Position numbers and translations under genes: made by a program
Notes under the pieces: generated by a model
The model's database searches: none
What the model saw: the letters and a program-made list of their open reading frames with translations, nothing else
Told to the model about the DNA's origin: nothing
Shown here: positions 9,501 to 16,361 of the stretch, piece after piece
Numbering within the stretch: the stretch's first letter is position 1
How the letters are laid out: every line of letters begins with the position of its first letter
Virus record (IMG/VR): IMGVR_UViG_3300034072_000369
Location: 1 to 64,000 of that record
Strand: one strand, 5' to 3'
Length of the DNA: 64,000 nt
Source: a virus

Positions 9501-11175
9501 TTATCTAGAAGGTAATTATTCTGCTAAATCACTTGAAAAGCTTAATAATTATGATATTTCTCTTGCATTAGAGCAGGATGCTTCCTCATCTGGTGCTCAA
9601 ATTATTGCATTAACTACTAGGAATAAACAACTTGCTGAATTAAGCAATGTCGTACCTACTAGTCAAAAGAAAAGATTATACGATGAAATTGCAGCTTTAA
9701 CGTATAATGATCCTAGGTTTAGAAAGCTAAATGAAAGATTAGGTCTAAATGAGAAAGATTTAAGAAAAGCTTCTAAAGCTCAGAATATGGTTACATTCTA
9801 TGGTGCTGGAGAACGTACTAGTGGTCTGAATGTAGAAGGTAAATTATCTAAAGTTCTAGAAAAAGATGTAAACACATTAGTTGTAAAGGCAGCTGATAGA
9901 GATAAAGTCTTGAATGAAATAAGTGCTAGAATTGCACGATATGAGAAATTTGATCCTGAAACTGCTGAAGAACTAAGAGATTTACGTCAAAATGTTAGAG
10001 ATATATTTAACAAAGGATTAGACCCTGGTGATGAAATACTAGAGCAGCTGTATTTTCTTGATCCTAAAACTAGAGATCTTGTTGAAAAGTTGTCAACATC
10101 TTATGAAAAGATTGTGACACCAAATGACTTTAAAGCAATCGCTCAAATTATGAGTGAGTATCTTGCAGAACAAGTACCTATTCTAAAAGGATTTACTAGA
10201 TACTTTGGTAGATTAGCGGAAGACTATCTAGCTAATGCTAAACCATCTAATGCTGACTTCGATTGGAAAACAATTGCAAAAACTACATTAGTTGGAAGTA
10301 AAAAGAAAGGTTATGTACTCTCAGATAATGTAAGCCAGCTATTAGGTGTTAAAGCAGGTGAACCTCTGAGTGAGAAACTTTTAAAGAGATTTGGTTTCTG
10401 GAAACCTAATGGGACTCTAAGTCAAATTGTTTATGGGGTAGAAGCTCCAGATGTCAGGCGAACTGGTGCTAAATATCTTAAAGTAGACTTTTTACAGTTA
10501 AAGACACTAAATGAATTAGAAGTCTTTTATGCAAACAAATTACCAAAAAGCTGGACTAACGTACCTTGGGTAAATTTTGATGGAAAGATTATTGAACAGA
10601 ACTTTACGCAAACTATTGAAGAAAGATTGGTATATAAGGATAAATTTGGTAATTGGACTACAAATATTTTACAAGTGCCTCAAAAGACTGAAGCATCTTG
10701 GTGGGAACAGGTAATAAATAAATCAGGTAAAATTAATGATATTGCAGATCTTACAAGAGCTAGAACTGCCTTTGCAGTTAATGGTAATCATTCAAATGAT
10801 GCTGTAATTGTAAAGAAGTTCCATTTATGGGGACGAAAGAATAAAGTTCCAACGTCTACTATACATGATGCTTTCTTTACTAATGCTGCTGACATGTTAA
10901 AAGCTAGGCAGGCTCTAAGAGAGAGTTATGCTGAAGTTTTAAATAAGAATGTAATCAAAATGACACTAGATGAGATGCGTGCGAGAGGTCTACCTAAAGA
11001 ATTATATGATAAATATCTTGAAGAAGCTATTGAAACAGGCCTAATACCAATTCCTGGTAGGTCAAGAGTGGGTGGTAAAATACTCACAGAAAAAGATATT
11101 CTGAACAAGTCTGACATTCTTAGAGAAATCCCTAAAGGTTTTTCAAATGATTTCGGATGGTACGGAGTAGGTTAG
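6547..11175 (+). CDS. MuF minor head protein fused to a single-subunit RNA polymerase (virion RNA polymerase)
   Basis: 1542 aa from ATG 6547 (AGGTGAGA just upstream; the GTG at 6538 is less likely). Residues ~130-255 are a MuF domain: GWQYVAVLDSRTTPLCAHRDG with D216, C223, H225, then HFHC at 243-246. The remaining ~1240 residues carry every hallmark of T7/N4-type RNA polymerases: DHRAR at 861-865 (T/DxxGR motif, Gly replaced by Ala); motif A QDASSSGAQ with catalytic Asp1011; motif B R1073-x3-K1077-x7-Y1085-G1086; motif C TIHDAFF with H1440 and Asp1441. Motifs B and C are ~355 residues apart versus ~173 in T7, so there is a large insertion. As a MuF fusion it should be packaged in the head and could be injected, as N4 virion RNA polymerase is. 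Function is inferred from motifs; processing from MuF is unknown. Confidence 0.88.
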   Translation: MSINANTQIYDKAIDRAAMIRLYERRVNGKIELVIDGHTVRVDKLIKDANLSTKGFNRLQEAIDQELQRTYKEAFNISKRSLLDLVSDQISFTYQNVESALGKIWRAERPPKRVAEEIVLEKPLHSNQTLAAGWAGISSNEKRRIEALIRKGIAENKTVDEIALDVRRGNIHSISRMQSKALVVTAITSVTAQTDHAVYKANEKAIQGWQYVAVLDSRTTPLCAHRDGKIYPIDDTRHLPPAHFHCRSTTIPVFKSWEDMSKLEGVAQIRRRNISNLSDKDIQFYDGQTPMRETYNSWLLRQDKSVQLRHIGDYQKVELFRSGQLELSKFTNDEGNSLGIKELRAMTDSGYTLPNDTRKFALAKEKLDAMQLGANTPDDLINDKQLRQTLLDYYLLQAGDLSGNLSLTNYRGTLMGVKRSVKNRVLSTPPREDQLKFNPITGRYEDVRLYQPNPSVLTNNIRLIDESTKLLDRDKEFIKNFVDNLAERMSVNERAVIADNLRIIFGRYRDNPDVWVNLKAIIQSQIKFDVMNVSDAIETQIRRDSDILKKILQDNYIDPVLGPVQLQDLHDKFIDNILKRNRWEDKVAPKIANELRNVFDYKIPLVIKNRISDRDLQQFYLRFAHRLSLADSPDRDQFAIALGRDLYNLANLNGYKRKWYDLGLSLLESKNVKKFFEVETFGVQKRRMKSKLSSAYFGPYYDTLSYNIRVVDPRIQEYAQLNRKIDLGLRISVTEDKNRLVFREGYKTYFIDRGILGYEDTRIPITSTSSFSDFPEEFVDKEFIDALNWASKAKYKIDQDYFDFVRKLLYFEDDRGNAKKYNDLNEYRKYMASRGDTYERFKAMEWLRASGKSFSNHPFIDHRARIYDRGLISPQSGEAFRPFLNTEEVKKFSPDDFRNLQDQIGAFLGGLNDYFEGRFNSLSFTGRQKVAEKWRPELIRVGNHMLRGKPNDIRAILESDFVSRVDGEELNKFFRFALEIAKIDNYLEGNYSAKSLEKLNNYDISLALEQDASSSGAQIIALTTRNKQLAELSNVVPTSQKKRLYDEIAALTYNDPRFRKLNERLGLNEKDLRKASKAQNMVTFYGAGERTSGLNVEGKLSKVLEKDVNTLVVKAADRDKVLNEISARIARYEKFDPETAEELRDLRQNVRDIFNKGLDPGDEILEQLYFLDPKTRDLVEKLSTSYEKIVTPNDFKAIAQIMSEYLAEQVPILKGFTRYFGRLAEDYLANAKPSNADFDWKTIAKTTLVGSKKKGYVLSDNVSQLLGVKAGEPLSEKLLKRFGFWKPNGTLSQIVYGVEAPDVRRTGAKYLKVDFLQLKTLNELEVFYANKLPKSWTNVPWVNFDGKIIEQNFTQTIEERLVYKDKFGNWTTNILQVPQKTEASWWEQVINKSGKINDIADLTRARTAFAVNGNHSNDAVIVKKFHLWGRKNKVPTSTIHDAFFTNAADMLKARQALRESYAEVLNKNVIKMTLDEMRARGLPKELYDKYLEEAIETGLIPIPGRSRVGGKILTEKDILNKSDILREIPKGFSNDFGWYGVG

Positions 11176-11177
11176 TG

Positions 11178-11196
11178 AAACCCGTTAAATTAACCC
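11178..11196 (+). promoter_or_regulatory. Motif A copy 1, candidate phage promoter
   Basis: AACCCGTTAAATTAACCC in the 110-base gap between the MuF-polymerase gene and the scaffold gene. GTTA and TAAC can pair around the loop AAT. It would drive the capsid and tail operon. A 90-base leader precedes the scaffold start. Confidence 0.7.
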
Positions 11197-11285
11197 AGGT
11201 GTCATTTAGTATAATGATACCTACTATTTTATAATAAAGATTGTATCTTTATTTTAATGAGTTGTACTCAAAAGGAAATTTTAAA

Positions 11286-11975
11286 ATGTCTGATTCTAAC
11301 ACCAATAACGCTGATACTGATAATACTAATCAAGATTCTGATAAGAATCAAAATAATAGTAATCAAAATAATCAGCAGACTAATGAAGACCCTGTTGAAA
11401 AGTTAGTAAAAGAACGTGTCTCTGAAGCTGTTAAGGATATCAAAACTAAACTTGATAGTGCTTACGGTGCTCGTGATGAAGCGATGCGAAAGCTTGCAGA
11501 TATCGAGCAAAAACAGAAAGAACGTGAACTTGAACAACTTAAGAAAGAGGGTAAAGAGAAGGAAGCTTTAGAACTTCAACTATCTGAAGAACGTGCCAAA
11601 AGAGAGACTCTAGAACGGCGTACTATTGAACTTACGCGAGATCTAGAGTTACGTAATTCGCTCTCTGGCTATGATTTTAGGAATGATACTGCAATAGATA
11701 TGGCGTATCGTGAAATTGTAGCACAACTTATTCAAAATGAACAAGGTGTTTGGGTACACAAATCAGGAATCTCTGTAAAAGACTTTGTCAAACAATTTAC
11801 AGAACAAGATTCTAATTCATTTTTGTTGAAACCAAAAGTATCTTCTGGTGCTGGAACTACGACAACTCAATCTAATAGTTCATCTGGTGATAATAGCAAG
11901 AAATCGCTCTTTAGCATGTCGCAAGATGATGTCTTAAAATTAGCTAGGGAAGGCAAACTTCCTCCTAAGAGATAA
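11286..11975 (+). CDS. Capsid scaffolding-type protein
   Basis: 229 aa from ATG 11286 (AAAAGGAAA upstream; the TTG at 11241 is not supported). The first 40 residues are almost only N, D, Q, S and T, followed by a long charged coiled coil (residues ~45-130, EEKL.KE.V.EA...EKQKEREL) and a low-complexity S/T/G tail ending in basic KLPPKR. Composition, length and position directly before the major capsid gene are those of phage scaffold proteins, which shape the procapsid and then leave or are degraded. Confidence 0.75.
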   Translation: MSDSNTNNADTDNTNQDSDKNQNNSNQNNQQTNEDPVEKLVKERVSEAVKDIKTKLDSAYGARDEAMRKLADIEQKQKERELEQLKKEGKEKEALELQLSEERAKRETLERRTIELTRDLELRNSLSGYDFRNDTAIDMAYREIVAQLIQNEQGVWVHKSGISVKDFVKQFTEQDSNSFLLKPKVSSGAGTTTTQSNSSSGDNSKKSLFSMSQDDVLKLAREGKLPPKR

Positions 11976-11986
11976 AAGGAATTTAA

Positions 11987-13174
11987 ATGACTGTTAAAAC
12001 TAACCTTGCAGGTGCCGACAACTTTGTTCTGCAAGAAGCTCTGAGTGCGTACTCGGATGAAGCATATACTAGTGAACGTAAACTTACTAGCACTGGTATT
12101 GTTGGCGATAATCCTAATATTGATACTAACACTGAAACCTTTAGTGGTCAGGTTCGTTGGTTTAAGCCTTTGAATCCTACTGTTAACGTTGCATCTCTTA
12201 CCGACTCTACTGCCGGTACTGGTACTACGTATTCGTCTGATTATGTAAATTACATTAAGACAGTACGTACACATGGTGCTACTAAAGTTAACATGCAGCA
12301 AGTTGTAACTCAACAAGACGGTCTTGCTAAAATCGGTCGTGATTTTGGTGAAACTCGTGCTAAAGATGAGCATAATGCTCTCTTGGCTATTCTTAAGGGT
12401 GTTGCACTGTCCGAAGCACTCAATGGTGCTGCTGCTGCTAGTGGTGCAACAGGTCTTGGTGGACAAACTTTTGATAATGATCCTACCGATAAGAAATACG
12501 GTTTCTATGTAGACCTTGGTGCAGCTAAGGCTGTTGTAGATGCAACTACTTCTATTCAGGGTGCTGCTCGTGCTCAAGGTTTCTTAGATGCTATGGGAAT
12601 GGCATTTAAAGATTATGAGCCAGAGTATGCATATCTAATCACCAGTCCTCAAATGATGGCTTCGCTTCGTTCGGCAAATCTTGTTGATCAAACGACTGTT
12701 GTAGATGGTAATGTTAATTTTAATACTATCTTCCAAGGTAAACTTCGTTTGATTCAAACTCGTGCCTCACAAGGCTTTACCTCTGCTGAGTTGACAAAAG
12801 TTAACACTGGTGCAGGTGTAGATATTGTTGGTACTAAAACCTCCTTTATCGTACTTCCTGGTGCATTAGCAATGCGTCCTCTAGCTGTGCCTGATCAAGT
12901 TGAAATTGAGCGTAATGCTGCAGCCTATAAGGGCGGTGGTACTACCTCTATTTGGTATCGTTGGGGCTATGTAATGCATCCTGCTGGTTACGATTGGGCA
13001 GGTGGTAAAGAAGCATTCCCATCTGATGCTGAGTATCGTTATGCAATCGAAGGTGGTACACCTAAAGCCCTCGCTAGCGTTGCCTCTGGTACGCTTGCAA
13101 GCACTACAGGAACATGGATTCGTAAGTCGTCTTCTGCATTGAGCTTGGGTATTCTGCCTATTTTCCATTCTTAA
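11987..13174 (+). CDS. Major capsid protein
   Basis: 395 aa, strong AAAAGGAA site before ATG 11987. It follows the scaffold and precedes the head-tail connectors, the standard capsid position. The sequence has a long helix (KIGRDFGETRAKDEHNALLA, residues ~105-130, spine-helix-like) and a C-terminal beta-rich domain (residues ~200-330, ending in the region around AMRPLAVPDQVEIERNAAAY), consistent with the HK97 fold. Codons are less AT-biased than neighbours, as expected of a highly expressed gene. The exact capsid family is not certain. Confidence 0.85.
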   Translation: MTVKTNLAGADNFVLQEALSAYSDEAYTSERKLTSTGIVGDNPNIDTNTETFSGQVRWFKPLNPTVNVASLTDSTAGTGTTYSSDYVNYIKTVRTHGATKVNMQQVVTQQDGLAKIGRDFGETRAKDEHNALLAILKGVALSEALNGAAAASGATGLGGQTFDNDPTDKKYGFYVDLGAAKAVVDATTSIQGAARAQGFLDAMGMAFKDYEPEYAYLITSPQMMASLRSANLVDQTTVVDGNVNFNTIFQGKLRLIQTRASQGFTSAELTKVNTGAGVDIVGTKTSFIVLPGALAMRPLAVPDQVEIERNAAAYKGGGTTSIWYRWGYVMHPAGYDWAGGKEAFPSDAEYRYAIEGGTPKALASVASGTLASTTGTWIRKSSSALSLGILPIFHS

Positions 13175-13192
13175 TTATAGAGAGGAACACTT

Positions 13193-13669
13193 ATGGCACT
13201 CGTAAAAGGAACTAACTCTTATGCGACGGTAGCTGAGGCCAATACCTACTTTGAAGATCGTATCGATGTTGCAGCATGGACAAGTGCATCTGAAGCTCAA
13301 AAATCTCAGTCACTTGTCACAGCAACACTGATGCTAGACGATCTTGATTGGATAGGAGTTGCTGTAAGTGATTCTCAAACTCTTGCTTTCCCTCGTGTAG
13401 GTGTGTATTTTGATCCTCGATTAGGAATGGATGTTGAACTAGAAAACACTGTTCCTAGTCGAATCACAACTGCTACTTATGAACTAGCATATCACTTGTT
13501 AAATAATGACGGACTACTCGATGACACTGGTAGTGTCAAAGATTTGAAAGTAGGAAATATTGATTTAAATTACGTCAAATTAGCTAATAGAATTCCTAAT
13601 ATTGTTAAACGCTTAGTTAAGCCTTTACGTATTAATAGTGGTTCTAATCTATGGTGGAGGGCTAACTAG
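13193..13669 (+). CDS. Head-tail adaptor (DnaT-like ssDNA-binding-domain family)
   Basis: 158 aa. The opening ALVKGTNSYATVAEANTYFEDR..A..W and the sequence TLMLDDLDWIG...DSQTLAFPR are the signature of the phage head-tail adaptor family that databases call DnaT-like ssDNA-binding protein. It sits right after the capsid gene. It would dock under the portal and form the connector ring. The stop overlaps the next start. Confidence 0.75.
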   Translation: MALVKGTNSYATVAEANTYFEDRIDVAAWTSASEAQKSQSLVTATLMLDDLDWIGVAVSDSQTLAFPRVGVYFDPRLGMDVELENTVPSRITTATYELAYHLLNNDGLLDDTGSVKDLKVGNIDLNYVKLANRIPNIVKRLVKPLRINSGSNLWWRAN

Positions 13670-14022
13670 TGTCATATCAGAACTTGATTGATACTAACCT
13701 CAACCGAGCTTTTACTCTTTTAAAAGACTTAGCTGTTAATGCAACTTTAACATTAAAACCAAATCCATCTTTTAATTTTGGACTTGGAGATGCTGAATTT
13801 AGCTCTGCTGTTAATGTTACTACTAAAGTTATTGTTGTTGAAAAAGAGAAGAAAGCAAAAGATCGTAATACTGTTGAAACACAGATTATGTTAAAGACTA
13901 AAGAGGTTGGTGATTTAACTCGATATTCTACTATTCAACTAAATAGTCAAACCTGGAACATCGGTGATATTCCAAAAGACAATGGCTTTATTTCACTTGT
14001 GAACATTTATAGGGAGGTATGA
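13669..14022 (+). CDS. Head closure / connector protein
   Basis: 117 aa from GTG 13669, overlapping the previous stop (tagtg). Predicted small beta-rich protein (TLKPNPSFNFGLGDAEFSS; STIQLNSQTWNIGDIPKDNG). Position between the adaptor and the tail-completion gene suggests head closure; no single motif proves it. The stop overlaps the next start by four bases. Confidence 0.55.
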   Translation: MSYQNLIDTNLNRAFTLLKDLAVNATLTLKPNPSFNFGLGDAEFSSAVNVTTKVIVVEKEKKAKDRNTVETQIMLKTKEVGDLTRYSTIQLNSQTWNIGDIPKDNGFISLVNIYREV

Positions 14023-14429
14023 TGGGTAAGTTTATTGACTTACAAACAGACATCTTCTCTATATTTGATAGTGTAGCATGGAAAGCTGAAAATATAAAAA
14101 CATTTCCGGTTAACTTCGTAAGTGTATCTACAGGAAATGAATTTATTAGAGTGTCTATTATTGCTAATGGGGCTGGCTTAAATATTAAATCAGTTTCCGG
14201 TGTATTTATAGTAGATATATTTACATCTGCAGGAAATGGTCCTAAACCCACATCTCTTATAGCAGATAAACTTGATCAATACCTTGTTGGTAAAAGTGTA
14301 TCTACCCAGTCAGGTGCAGTTACACAATTCTTGAACAGTTCTCTAGATTATAGAGGTGTTGATAAGGATAATCCAGCATTGTTTAGATCAACTTACACAA
14401 TACCATTCAATTACTTTGGAGTGTTTTAA
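14019..14429 (+). CDS. Tail completion / tail terminator-like protein
   Basis: 136 aa from ATG 14019 (ATGATG; 14022 is possible). Size, alpha/beta pattern (FVSVSTGNEFIRVSI, GVFIVDIFTSAGNGPK, LIADKLDQYLVGK) and location directly before the tail tube gene match tail-terminator proteins (lambda gpU class), which cap the tail for joining to the head. Assignment rests mainly on position. Confidence 0.6.
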   Translation: MMGKFIDLQTDIFSIFDSVAWKAENIKTFPVNFVSVSTGNEFIRVSIIANGAGLNIKSVSGVFIVDIFTSAGNGPKPTSLIADKLDQYLVGKSVSTQSGAVTQFLNSSLDYRGVDKDNPALFRSTYTIPFNYFGVF

Positions 14430-15029
14430 ATGGCTCATATCACCTCGATTGGTGCAGGCCTTTACTCGGATCTGGCTGTAGCCGTTCCTGGTACTGACCT
14501 CACTGCTAGTCAACTCGCTGCTCTAGATACGGCAGGTGAGTTTCAAGCTCTGTTTGCTACAGAGATTGATAGCGTAGGCGGAACTAAAGGTACTAATACT
14601 TTTGTTCGTATTAAGAACGTTCGTGAATTCCCTGCAATGGGAACTCCTCCGAATATTGTTAATGTACCAACTTATGGTGCTAAGACTTCTCAACAGATTC
14701 AAGGTCAATCTGATGCTCCTTCTTTAGAGATCACATTGAACTTTGTTCCTTCTGATTGGGCTGATGAAGTTACTAATATTCTTGGTAGCATGGTTGGTGA
14801 TGGAAAGCAATATGTTTTCCGTTTTGCATTAATGAATGCACAACCAACTGGTACTGGTGCAACTAAGTATGCAGCTACTAGTGGTGGTATTGGTACTGTT
14901 CAAAACAGCCAATACTACTGGATTGGTAAAATTGAAGCATTGCTCGTTACGCCTCAGTTAACTGATGCTAACACTGCAACTGTAACTATTTCTATCCAGT
15001 CTGAGTTCTTTGGGGCTTATACTATCTAA
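14430..15029 (+). CDS. Major tail (tube) protein
   Basis: 199 aa; starts immediately after the previous stop. Beta-rich with G, T and S; the segment TYGAKTSQQIQGQSDAPSLE followed by TLNFVPSDWADEVTNILG is typical of tube proteins. The position before the tail chaperones and tape measure fits. It would polymerise as hexameric rings round the tape measure. Codon use is typical of a highly expressed gene. Confidence 0.8.
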   Translation: MAHITSIGAGLYSDLAVAVPGTDLTASQLAALDTAGEFQALFATEIDSVGGTKGTNTFVRIKNVREFPAMGTPPNIVNVPTYGAKTSQQIQGQSDAPSLEITLNFVPSDWADEVTNILGSMVGDGKQYVFRFALMNAQPTGTGATKYAATSGGIGTVQNSQYYWIGKIEALLVTPQLTDANTATVTISIQSEFFGAYTI

Positions 15030-15112
15030 GTAACTATTTGAGGTGTATCATTAGTTAAGATACTTAAATATAAACTTAAAATATGACCTCAATATTATTA
15101 ATAAGAGATATT

Positions 15113-15349
15113 ATGACCCAAGATCAAAATAAACCATTTAGTATGGGCTATGTTTTACGCACTACAGCAAAACATATGCGTAAGAGTATAGATATTAGCA
15201 TCAGGAAAACCTTCGAAAGGATGCCTGAATTCGTAAATGATCAAGAGAAATCTAAAGAAGTGTTTCAAACTTTAGCATTTCTCCATACTATGAGGAAGCA
15301 ATTAGATGACTTCCAATCTGCAAATTCCGAAAATTTCAAAGGCGAATAA
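15113..15349 (+). CDS. Hypothetical protein before tail chaperones, 78 aa
   Basis: I choose ATG 15113 (AAGAGA upstream) over the in-frame ATG 15083, which has none. The protein is basic and helical. It sits in the tail-assembly block; function unknown. Confidence 0.5.
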   Translation: MTQDQNKPFSMGYVLRTTAKHMRKSIDISIRKTFERMPEFVNDQEKSKEVFQTLAFLHTMRKQLDDFQSANSENFKGE

Positions 15350-15350
15350 A

Positions 15351-15656
15351 ATGTCTTCAAATATTAAAGGCTTAGTTGGCAAGAAAATGACTAAGACCGT
15401 AAAATTTATCGGTGAAGATGTAAAAATCACCAAGTTAAGTGTTGCTGAAGTTCTTGATATTCAAGATCGTGCAAAGGTCTCTAATGAAGATCAAGAAAGC
15501 GGTTTTGAATTACTTAAGAAAGTTATTAAAATGTCTGTAGAAGGTGCTGATGAACTTACAGATGAAGACTTCAACACATTCCCTATGGACGAACTTTCAA
15601 AACTTTCTAATGAAATTATGAAGTTTTCTGGTATTGCAGGTGAACAGGGAAAGTAG
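15351..15656 (+). CDS. Tail assembly chaperone, unshifted product (lambda gpG-like)
   Basis: 101 aa from ATG 15351 (AAGGCGA upstream; the ATG at 15306 is inside the previous gene). Sequence KLSVAEVLDIQDRAK...EDQESGFELLKKVI resembles tail chaperones. It ends at TAG 15654 directly after a slippery GGGAAAG. It precedes the tape measure, on which such chaperones assemble before the tube forms. Confidence 0.75.
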   Translation: MSSNIKGLVGKKMTKTVKFIGEDVKITKLSVAEVLDIQDRAKVSNEDQESGFELLKKVIKMSVEGADELTDEDFNTFPMDELSKLSNEIMKFSGIAGEQGK

Positions 15657-15982
15657 TTATAGATGATGAACAGAAAGTTCTCTTTGAGATTGCATACAAT
15701 CTAAGAACTCCTGTTTATAAACTCATAGAAGAAATGCCATATGATGAGTTTCTCTTATGGGTGTCTTATTTCGAAAATAGACCTATTGATTGGAGATCTG
15801 ATCTTAGAGCAGCATATTTAATGAATGTTCTTGGTGAAAAGAAAAAGCCTCAAGAGATATTTCCTAGTCTAGCTGTTATATTCTCTAAACCTAAAGATAA
15901 TCCTTTAAAAGGTTCTTATATGTTACAGAAATTACTATCTGCTAAAGGTGGTGATAAGTTAGATATATTAAAGGATATATAA
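15351..15982 (+). CDS. Tail assembly chaperone, -1 frameshift fusion (lambda gpGT-like)
   Basis: If ribosomes slip back one base at GGGAAAG (15647-15653), translation leaves frame just before the TAG and continues in an ORF that is open from 15644 to 15982, adding 109 residues (VVIDDEQKVLFEIAYNLRTP...MPYDEFLLWVSYFENRP...). The fused protein would be 210 aa. The extension has no start codon of its own near its beginning; the internal ATG 15734 lacks a ribosome site. The pair G and GT is a hallmark of long-tailed phages. Confidence 0.75.
15647..15653 (+). promoter_or_regulatory. Programmed -1 frameshift site GGGAAAG
   Basis: In the zero frame the bases read G GGA AAG followed at once by TAG, the classic X XXY YYZ arrangement, and the heptamer is the same as the one known in lambda G/T. 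An AGGTGA about five bases upstream (15637-15642) could act as a stimulating internal ribosome site. No clear downstream stem was seen. Confidence 0.75.
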
Positions 15983-16308
15983 TGAAAGGTAAAATGGCTT
16001 TACTTGGTATTGAAGAAGAATTCAAAAAGCTCTTTCAAACCAGAGAAAAATTGACTCAAGAACAAGCAAGACTTGATGTATCAAAGATGGTGAATGACTT
16101 AAAACAAGCTACACCAATTGATACAGGATTAGCTCAACAATCATGGAAAACTACTGAATTGCCGAATACCTTTGTAGTAGAAAATACTACAGAATATATT
16201 CAGTACTTAAATGAAGGTTCATCTAAGCAAGCTCCTGCTAGATTCATAGAATCTATTGCATTAAAATATGGTGTTCCATTAGGAACTATTGTTGAAGTAA
16301 AAGAATAG
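15982..16308 (+). CDS. HK97 gp10-like neck / minor tail protein
   Basis: 108 aa; ATG 15982 overlaps the stop of the frameshift ORF (TAATG). It has the pattern PIDTGLAQQSWKT ... NTTEYIQYLNEGSSKQAPARFIE, characteristic of the HK97 gp10-like family of neck and tail-completion proteins. Finding it after the chaperones and not before the tube gene is slightly unusual. A terminator follows. Confidence 0.7.
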   Translation: MKGKMALLGIEEEFKKLFQTREKLTQEQARLDVSKMVNDLKQATPIDTGLAQQSWKTTELPNTFVVENTTEYIQYLNEGSSKQAPARFIESIALKYGVPLGTIVEVKE

Positions 16309-16316
16309 CAGTACAT

Positions 16317-16346
16317 ACCCAGGGTTAATATAATCCTGGGTTTTTA
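16317..16346 (+). terminator. Rho-independent terminator
   Basis: ACCCAGG (16317-16323) pairs with CCTGGGT (16335-16341) around an 11-base loop and runs into TTTT. It lies between the tail chaperone block and the tape measure gene, so the tape measure must rely on read-through or its own promoter. Confidence 0.75.
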
Positions 16347-16361
16347 ATTGAAAGGGTTTTC

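Noticed and set aside
11867-12577. 236-aa ORF on the - strand over scaffold and capsid genes
   Set aside because: Long, but its sequence is low-complexity Ser/Thr/Cys as expected from the antisense of a Gly/Ala/Thr-rich gene; the + strand capsid gene explains the DNA.
16317-16341. Apparent inverted copy of motif A (GGGTTAATATAATCC)
   Set aside because: It is the loop region of a rho-independent terminator; the GTTA/TAAC stem of motif A is not present.
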